Shown: positions 38,184-43,849 of the stretch, piece by piece
Numbering within the stretch: position 1 is the stretch's first letter
How the letters are laid out: every line of letters begins with the position of its first letter
Assembly: GCA_949487135.1 (NCBI GenBank)
Contig: CATAJQ010000005.1
Coordinates: forward strand, 1 to 43,849
DNA: 43,849 nucleotides
Direction of reading: 5' to 3'
From: Cellvibrionales bacterium UBA7375
GTDB lineage: Bacteria > Pseudomonadota > Gammaproteobacteria > Pseudomonadales > Porticoccaceae
Made by a program: the position numbers and the translations under genes
The notes under the pieces: generated by a model
The model's database searches: none
Seen by the model: only the letters and a program-made list of their open reading frames with translations
Told to the model about the DNA's origin: nothing

Positions 38184-41042
38184 ATGCTTCAGAAGAAACG
38201 TACACTCAATGACCTGCAACATGCTGAACAATTTGTCACTCGCCATGTAGGGCCGGGAGCTGAAGATCAGCAAGCTATGCTTAGCATGCTCGATTGTAAT
38301 AACTTACAACAGCTTATTGAGCAGGTCGTGCCTGAATCTATTAATAATCATCAACCGCTTGATTTGCCGCTTCAATGTACAGAATCTCAAGCGCTTAAAG
38401 AGCTTCGTCAAATTGCCAATAAGAATAAGATTTTCAAAAGCTTTTTGGGGCAGGGGTACTATGGCACCCTAACACCCAACGTTATTCTTCGTAATATCCT
38501 TGAAAATCCCGCATGGTATACCGCCTATACGCCCTATCAACCTGAAATATCACAGGGTCGTTTAGAAGCACTTATTAATTTCCAAACCATGGTTACCGAT
38601 CTTACTGGCCTTGAGATAGCCAATGCTTCTATGCTTGATGAGGGCACTGCTGCTGCTGAAGCGATGACGCTATCCCGGCGTGTATCCAAGTCCAAATCAA
38701 ATCGCTTTTTTGTCGATAGTGATTGCTTACCTCAAACGATCGATATTATTGCTACCCGCGCTGAGCCGCTTGGAATTGAAGTAGAAATTGGTCAGCCTAC
38801 AGACTGTTACGGCGATGTATTTGGTATGCTGCTTCAATACCCTGGTGTCAGTGGTGATATTCAAGATCACAGAGAAACCATTGCTAAGGTTCAGGCGCAA
38901 AAGGGTATCGTAGTGATGGCGGCAGATATTCTCAGCCTTGTATTACTTGAATCACCCGGCTCCTTAGGTGCAGACATCGCCATAGGATCGACTCAGCGCT
39001 TTGGGGTGCCAATGGGCTTTGGTGGCCCCCATGCCGCTTATATGGCCACTAAAGAAGCCTATAAACGCAATCTACCGGGACGTATTGTCGGTCTCTCTCA
39101 AGATGCTCAAGGCAATCCAGCTTACAGGTTAGCATTGCAAACACGAGAGCAACATATTCGCCGAGAAAAGGCGAAGTCTAATATTTGTACGGCACAGGTT
39201 TTATTAGCTGTTATAGCGGGTATGTATGCGGTTTATCATGGACCTAAGGGGTTAACAGATATTGCCAACCGCGTGCATATGTTAACCACGGTATTAGCCA
39301 TTGGTTTAAAACAACATAATATTTCTATAGTTAATAGCAGCTGGTTTGATACCTTGACGCTAAATACCGGCGATAATACCACCGCTATTATTGGAAGAGC
39401 AGAAGCAAACAATTTAAACCTTCGTAAGATCGACGATAATCATCTAGGTATATCACTTGATGAAACATCCAGTGCTAAAGATATTATTCAGTTGTGGGAT
39501 ACCATTATTGGACAGCACAATTTATCCATCGATCAATTAGCCGAGCATGCGGTGCAGCATATTCCGGGCAATATGATGCGTACCGAAAGCTTCCTCGAGC
39601 ATGAGACATTTAATAGTTACCACTCAGAAACAGAAATGCTGCGTTATATTCGCAAACTTTCGGATAAAGATATCGCCCTAGATAGAGCGATGATCCCCCT
39701 TGGCTCATGCACCATGAAGCTAAATGCAACCGCTGAAATGTTACCGGTAACCTGGCCAGAATTTGCCAATATCCACCCATTTGCACCATCTAGCCAAACT
39801 CAGGGCTATCAAATGCTTATTGAACAATTGGAATCAATGCTGTCAGAAATCACTGGCTATGATGGTATTTCATTGCAACCTAATGCAGGCTCACAGGGTG
39901 AATATGCCGGTTTACTTGCAATTAAATCCTACCATGAGAGTCGTGGTGATCATCATCGAGATATCTGTTTAATACCAAGTTCTGCTCATGGTACCAATCC
40001 AGCCTCGGCTCAGATGTGTGGCATGAAAGTAGTGGTGGTAGCCTGTGATGATCAGGGCAATGTGGATATTGACGATCTACAGCAAAAAGCCGAACAATAC
40101 AGCGATAATCTTTCAGCCATAATGGTGACTTACCCATCCACACATGGTGTATTTGAAGAAAATATCACACAGCTATGCGATATTGTTCATCAACATGGCG
40201 GTCAGGTATACATTGATGGTGCCAATTTAAACGCCATGGTTGGCATCTGTCAGCCGGGTAAGTTTGGTGGTGATGTATCACATCTTAATTTGCATAAAAC
40301 GTTTTGTATTCCCCACGGTGGTGGTGGTCCCGGTGTTGGACCTGTCTGTGTAGGCGAGCATTTAGCCGAATTTCTACCTCAGGATAATTCTGCTAGCCGT
40401 CGCGGTGGACGAATTTCTGCAGCACCCTTTGGTAGCGCCAGTATTCTGCCCATCACTTGGATGTATATTAGAATGATGGGTTATACCGGCCTAAGGCAAG
40501 CAACCGAAGTTGCCATACTTAACGCCAACTATATCGCCAAGCGATTAGAATCTAAGTACAGCATTCTTTTTACCGGCGCTAATAACCGTGTTGCCCACGA
40601 ATGTATCGTCGATACACGTGATATTAAAGAGCAAACAGGCGTAAGCGTTGATGATATTGCCAAGCGTTTAATAGATTATGGTTTCCATGCGCCAACCATG
40701 TCATTCCCGGTGGCGGGAACCCTAATGATAGAACCCACAGAAAGTGAATCAAAGCGCGAAATAGATCGCTTTTGTGATGCCATGCTTTCAATCGCTGATG
40801 AAATAGCTGAAGTGGCAAGTGGAAAATATACTCTAGAAGATAACCCTTTAGCGGGTGCCCCACATTCAGCTGCCGAAGCTACAGCCGACGAGTGGCAACA
40901 TAGCTACAGTCGCATCAGTGCCATTTATCCCTCTGAATTTACGCGTGCAAATAAATACTGGCCGCCGGTAGGGCGCCTAGACAATGTATTTGGGGATCGA
41001 AATTTAGTCTGCTCATGCCCGTCGATTAAAGATTATCAGTAA
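38184..41042 (+). CDS. gcvP: Glycine dehydrogenase (decarboxylating), P protein
   Basis: The 952-residue PLP enzyme decarboxylates glycine and passes the aminomethyl group to lipoyl-GcvH. The PLP lysine is Lys705 in [17 protein letters not shown], close to the E. coli position. The N-terminal half shows [18 protein letters not shown] and [13 protein letters not shown]; the C-terminal half shows [11 protein letters not shown]. The start has AGGAGAAG upstream. The single-chain (fused N and C halves) form is typical of gammaproteobacteria. It needs GcvH and Lpd supplied from elsewhere in the genome. Confidence 0.97.
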   Translation: MLQKKRTLNDLQHAEQFVTRHVGPGAEDQQAMLSMLDCNNLQQLIEQVVPESINNHQPLDLPLQCTESQALKELRQIANKNKIFKSFLGQGYYGTLTPNVILRNILENPAWYTAYTPYQPEISQGRLEALINFQTMVTDLTGLEIANASMLDEGTAAAEAMTLSRRVSKSKSNRFFVDSDCLPQTIDIIATRAEPLGIEVEIGQPTDCYGDVFGMLLQYPGVSGDIQDHRETIAKVQAQKGIVVMAADILSLVLLESPGSLGADIAIGSTQRFGVPMGFGGPHAAYMATKEAYKRNLPGRIVGLSQDAQGNPAYRLALQTREQHIRREKAKSNICTAQVLLAVIAGMYAVYHGPKGLTDIANRVHMLTTVLAIGLKQHNISIVNSSWFDTLTLNTGDNTTAIIGRAEANNLNLRKIDDNHLGISLDETSSAKDIIQLWDTIIGQHNLSIDQLAEHAVQHIPGNMMRTESFLEHETFNSYHSETEMLRYIRKLSDKDIALDRAMIPLGSCTMKLNATAEMLPVTWPEFANIHPFAPSSQTQGYQMLIEQLESMLSEITGYDGISLQPNAGSQGEYAGLLAIKSYHESRGDHHRDICLIPSSAHGTNPASAQMCGMKVVVVACDDQGNVDIDDLQQKAEQYSDNLSAIMVTYPSTHGVFEENITQLCDIVHQHGGQVYIDGANLNAMVGICQPGKFGGDVSHLNLHKTFCIPHGGGGPGVGPVCVGEHLAEFLPQDNSASRRGGRISAAPFGSASILPITWMYIRMMGYTGLRQATEVAILNANYIAKRLESKYSILFTGANNRVAHECIVDTRDIKEQTGVSVDDIAKRLIDYGFHAPTMSFPVAGTLMIEPTESESKREIDRFCDAMLSIADEIAEVASGKYTLEDNPLAGAPHSAAEATADEWQHSYSRISAIYPSEFTRANKYWPPVGRLDNVFGDRNLVCSCPSIKDYQ

Positions 41043-41043
41043 T

Positions 41044-42289
41044 CTAACAATGGCCGGTAGATTGTCTCAATCCGCTGGTCATGCTATCGGCTGAGTAAAG
41101 CTTTAATTGTTTAGATAACCAACGACAATTTGCTGAATTTTTTCTAGTGCATTTAACCTGATGTTTTACCAGATTATAGGTTTCTTCCGTGATTAGTATT
41201 TCATCAGGTTGCGCGATAGATTCCAAATATCTGGCTAAATTGACCGCAGTTCCTACAACTGTGTAATCTAGTTTAATCTCGGGGCCAAAATTTCCCCACT
41301 CTACTGTGACCCGTATTGATCCCCATTCTAACGTTTGGCGGGTTATTTATTGCTTCTTTTTGCCATTTTATTTTAAGGCGGCTCATAGCCTCTCTCATAG
41401 CGATAGCCATACAGACACAGGCGATCGCATCATTTTGCTTGCCGCGGCTATTAGGGTCGCCAAAAAACACCATAATTGAATCGCCAATCATCTTGTCTAG
41501 AGTGCCGCCAAACCTATATACAATATCGGTCATTTCACTGAGAAATGAATTAACTACCCATGAAAGTTTATCCGAGTCCAATTGCTCTGATAGTTGACTA
41601 AAACCCTGCATATCAGAAAAAAAGATGGTTAGTGACTTATCACTAGCAATCACATGGGCACTGTTATTAGTAATAATTGATTTGCTTAATTTAGGTGATA
41701 AGTACTTAGAAAGAGTGCGAACATGCAACTTTAGCGACTTATTTATAGCAAATTGTAGCTCCAATTTATCATTAAGGTTTTTATCCTGATGATGTTTTAT
41801 AAGACAAAATGCCAATAAGAAAAAAACCATCAAAAAAAGCAAAACAATTTCGGTAGTTGCTTCAAGATTACAGGTTGGGAAATGGGCTTTATACGCGATG
41901 AATATAGTGCCAGTTATGCCAAATATTGCTGCGTAAGTTATTCGCGAAAAGGCTTTAAAATAAACCAAAAAAAAAAGACCAGCCATTCCTATAGACAAAG
42001 TATGCGACAGGCCTAAAAATTGAATCAATAAGCAGCTGACAATTCCATCCATAAATACAATTATTAGGGTTAATTTTACACTTGAAGCAATGCTGTATTT
42101 TAGGTTTAAGAGTAATACTAATGTTTGGTGAATGTTCATAATAATAAACATTGTAAGAGCAGTTAACTCAGTCGAATGATAATGCCAGCTACTTACAATC
42201 AAAACTGAACCCATTAAGTACTGAAGCACTCTATGCAAATGATAAATACTTGTTGGTAAAAAGTGAAAGCGATTGGTAATCATTATCAA
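41044..42289 (-). pseudogene. Class III adenylate cyclase, frameshifted
   Basis: The first 338 codons (41273-42289) encode about six membrane helices (residues ~20-170), a linker, and the start of a class III cyclase domain. Metal aspartates lie in FFSDMQGFS and KMIGDSIMVFFGDP, where Lys is the adenine-selecting residue. The frame stops after VGKFWPRD. Dropping one T from the TTTT run (plus-strand AAAA 41287-41290) restores GPEIKLDYTVVGTAVNLARYLE. That stretch carries the partner Asp and the transition-state Asn and Arg, and continues to a stop at 41044. The restored protein would be 414 residues. As written, the cyclase lacks catalytic residues and should be inactive. A sequencing error is possible. 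Confidence 0.85.
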
Positions 42290-42342
42290 AGACTAGCATC
42301 TAACCGAAGGGTCTGCCGTGAAATTAATCCTATTAAATTACA

Positions 42343-42371
42343 TTGCTTTTAAAACAGGCATTGTGTAAAGT
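42343..42371 (+). promoter_or_regulatory. Candidate promoter of tRNA-Ser
   Basis: TTGCTT (42343-42348), a 17-base spacer and TAAAGT (42366-42371) are followed by the GC-rich discriminator TTCGCGCC, a feature of growth-rate-controlled stable RNA promoters. The mature tRNA begins 16 bases further on. Confidence 0.55.
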
Positions 42372-42386
42372 TTCGCGCCTTAAAAC

Positions 42387-42477
42387 GGTGAGGTGTCCGA
42401 GTGGCTGAAGGAGCACGCCTGGAAAGTGTGTATGCGTTAATAGCGTATCGAGGGTTCGAATCCCTCTCTCACCGCCA
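42387..42477 (+). tRNA. tRNA-Ser (anticodon GGA)
   Basis: The acceptor stem GGTGAGG pairs with TCTCACC. The anticodon loop CTGGAAA holds GGA. A long class II variable arm (about 42431-42449) is typical of serine tRNA. The T arm GAGGG-TTCGAAT-CCCTC precedes the discriminator G and an encoded CCA (42475-42477). Reads UCC/UCU codons. Confidence 0.96.
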
Positions 42478-42523
42478 TATTACTATTCACTTGGGTTCAC
42501 CAAGGTTCACTAAAATATTGTAA

Positions 42524-42548
42524 ACCCATGTTATATGGGTACTTTTTC
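42524..42548 (+). terminator. Possible terminator after tRNA-Ser
   Basis: The stem ACCCAT / ATGGGT (42524-42529 with 42535-42540), with a five-base loop, is followed by ACTTTTTC. The stem is only six pairs and AT-rich at its end, so termination is plausible but weak. Confidence 0.4.
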
Positions 42549-42590
42549 TTCATTGTAATTCACCAAACTTCACCTGCAACCTGTATAATG

Positions 42591-42612
42591 TTGGGTACTA
42601 TATTGGGTACTA
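42591..42612 (+). repeat. 10-bp direct repeat TTGGGTACTA
   Basis: Two exact copies are separated by TA, giving a 12-base period, 114 bases downstream of tRNA-Ser. The core GGGTACT recurs at 42537-42543. The role is unknown. Confidence 0.75.
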
Positions 42613-42813
42613 AAGAGAAGTGTACTTGTGTAATTCTGATGGTAGACAAAAGGGTAGACGTAAATGTGCCTTTGACAATGAACTTGAGGAGTGTCAACAT
42701 CAGTAAACACAAGTATCAGCGGGGTAGCTAATGCCTACCTAGGGAAGTGAAGGGGTGGCCCCGGGCACCATTTTATTCTTTAATATGATTATTGGGTAAT
42801 TGGGAGAATAATA

Positions 42814-43704
42814 ATGCTGAAGTTCCAACCTTTTATAATCATTATTCTGTCTCTAATTTTAACGGCATGCCAAGCATCAAATATACCGACCAGTAACAAC
42901 AAGCCACAAAAAACCTCATTTAAGATGATTAACGATCCATTGGTCAGTGCTAGAAGTATCGAGCAAGTCATTCGTGGAAAAAAAGTAAATCGTCAATACT
43001 TAGTCAGATTTCCAAACAGTAACAAACCAGCACATTACCCTGTAGTATTCTTTTTCCACGGAAGTGGCGGTGAAGGAGCAGATCTGTATAAACTCGAGGC
43101 TATTCGATTAATTGATCGGGGTGAGTTTATTGGTGTGTTTCCGTCCGGATATAAAAGGCGATGGAATAGTGTTGAAGATAATGCCGATGACGTAGATTTC
43201 TTTAAGAAAATGCTTCTGGATCTGGCTAAAGACTCACGAGTAAATTTAGATAAAGTCTATGGTATTGGCTTTTCCAATGGGGGGGGGATGGTTAATCGCT
43301 TGGCTAAACAAACTGCATTACTAGAGGGTATCGCTCCTATTGTAAGTCAGCAATTGACACAGCTGGGCAACATAACGCCGCAAAGGCCGGTATCTGTATT
43401 TCAACTTAATGGACAGCGTGACAATGTTATTCCGTTAAGGGGTGGGTTAGTGTTTGGTCGTAATCATTTTATGTCGGCTTGGGGCAGTGCGTATAATTGG
43501 GCGAACCACTTTTCTTGCCAATTAAGCCCTGAAAAGGGAACACAACTCTGGGGAAGGTACCGTGTAAGAATTACCAGCTTTAAACACTGCGTTGAAAATA
43601 AAGCGGTTAAACACATAGTTGTTCAGGATGCAGGGCACAATATTAGGCAATTACGAAGCCTTGATCTTTATGATCGAATCTGGACTTTTTTTAAAAATAA
43701 TTAG
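42814..43704 (+). CDS. Lipoprotein alpha/beta-hydrolase, PHB depolymerase/feruloyl esterase-like
   Basis: The 296-residue protein has a lipoprotein signal with lipobox LILTAC (Cys19). The esterase fold includes FFFHGSGGEG (oxyanion-hole region) and the nucleophile Ser154 in GFSNGGG. A likely Asp203 (GQRDNVIP) and His275 (DAGHNIRQ) complete the triad. The layout matches the LpqC/poly(3-hydroxybutyrate) depolymerase-like esterases, which include feruloyl and acetyl-xylan esterases, so the substrate is open. GGGAGAA lies before the ATG. It stands alone between the tRNA-Ser flank and the window end. Confidence 0.85.
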   Translation: MLKFQPFIIIILSLILTACQASNIPTSNNKPQKTSFKMINDPLVSARSIEQVIRGKKVNRQYLVRFPNSNKPAHYPVVFFFHGSGGEGADLYKLEAIRLIDRGEFIGVFPSGYKRRWNSVEDNADDVDFFKKMLLDLAKDSRVNLDKVYGIGFSNGGGMVNRLAKQTALLEGIAPIVSQQLTQLGNITPQRPVSVFQLNGQRDNVIPLRGGLVFGRNHFMSAWGSAYNWANHFSCQLSPEKGTQLWGRYRVRITSFKHCVENKAVKHIVVQDAGHNIRQLRSLDLYDRIWTFFKNN

Positions 43705-43831
43705 TGATATTCTAAGCGGATATTGAGGTATGCATAGAATTACATATGCCCTAACTAAAACCAAATAATTTCAATTCGTTCGTGCAGATTGGTAATAGTA
43801 TAGAAATATAGGAGTCCCATCTGACAAAAAG

Positions 43832-43843
43832 GGGGGTACCCCC
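43832..43843. repeat. 12-bp perfect palindrome GGGGGTACCCCC
   Basis: A perfect GC-rich palindrome lies near the window edge, after an A run. It could form part of a hairpin terminator or a dispersed repeat, but the window ends six bases later. Confidence 0.5.
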
Positions 43844-43849
43844 TCAACC

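Larger units (their letters stand above)
42478..42813. other. Gene-poor repeat-bearing stretch downstream of tRNA-Ser
   Basis: No convincing gene lies in these 336 bases; the longest frame (42528-42731) has no recognisable domain. Contents: five TTCAC copies (near 42486, 42495, 42505, 42559 and 42568), a 10-bp direct repeat TTGGGTACTA (42591-42600 and 42603-42612), and a further GGGTACT at 42537. There is a small hairpin GGTAG/CTACC (42723-42739). A second GC-rich hairpin (GGTG...CACC, 42754-42769) precedes ATTTTATT and could be a terminator. Clusters of short repeats beside a tRNA resemble integration-site remnants, but no integrase is visible. Confidence 0.5.

Noticed and set aside
42528-42731. 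Small open frame after tRNA-Ser as a degraded integrase
   Set aside because: Only the position beside a tRNA supports it. The translation shows no integrase motif, and two in-frame copies of the GGGTAC repeat explain part of its reading.
1-43849. CRISPR array, insertion sequence, toxin-antitoxin or phage-defence operon
   Set aside because: No regularly spaced repeats, transposase, small toxin/antitoxin pair or known defence domain was seen on either strand.

Overview
The window looks like a chromosome segment of a marine gammaproteobacterium. Its gene order matches the Pseudomonas-type backbone topA / lexA / nagZ / mfd / gap / nqrABCDEF / apbE / nqrM / sthA / lolCDE. The DNA is moderately AT-rich, a Na+-pumping NADH:quinone reductase is present, and intergenic spacing is very tight. 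I would guess the Cellvibrionales/Porticoccaceae (SAR92-like) group; this is inference from gene order and composition, not a database result.

Layout. (1) 1-1524: the 3' part of a secreted, Asp/Thr/Gly-rich modular protein with repeated beta-rich modules, cut by the window edge and followed by a strong terminator. (2) 1.6-5.1 kb: a methyltransferase, a LytS/AlgZ-like sensor kinase with its LytTR response regulator, and tatD. (3) 5.2-10.4 kb: a small membrane protein, topA, two conserved hypothetical genes, a 2Fe-2S ferredoxin-like gene and lexA. The lexA promoter has a textbook SOS box. (4) 10.4-18.4 kb: an AT-rich lipoprotein gene and nagZ-mscS-blc, facing csiV-mfd on the other strand; most of these act on the envelope or DNA repair. 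(5) 18.5-20.8 kb: a long-form glyceraldehyde-3-phosphate dehydrogenase and glyoxalase II. (6) 21.1-29.6 kb: the complete nqrABCDEF operon, then its flavin transferase apbE, its iron-loading factor nqrM, and sthA. This forms one block for NADH oxidation, sodium pumping and pyridine nucleotide balance. (7) 29.7-33.4 kb: the lolCDE lipoprotein-export ABC system and a DUF2062 protein. (8) 33.5-36.1 kb: a yadGH-type ABC exporter translationally coupled to queF. (9) 36.1-41.0 kb: a LysR regulator diverging from gcvT-gcvP, with no gcvH. (10) 41.0-42.3 kb: a class III adenylate cyclase gene broken by one extra base. (11) 42.3-43.8 kb: tRNA-Ser(GGA) with its own promoter, a gene-poor repeat-bearing stretch, and a lipoprotein esterase.

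Most of the window is conserved housekeeping DNA and I do not see a new defence or mobile system in it. The most useful observations are the frameshifted cyclase, the gcvTP pair without gcvH, the shared-stop-codon convergent gene ends, the modular repeat protein at the left edge, the lexA promoter architecture, and the short-repeat region beside tRNA-Ser.
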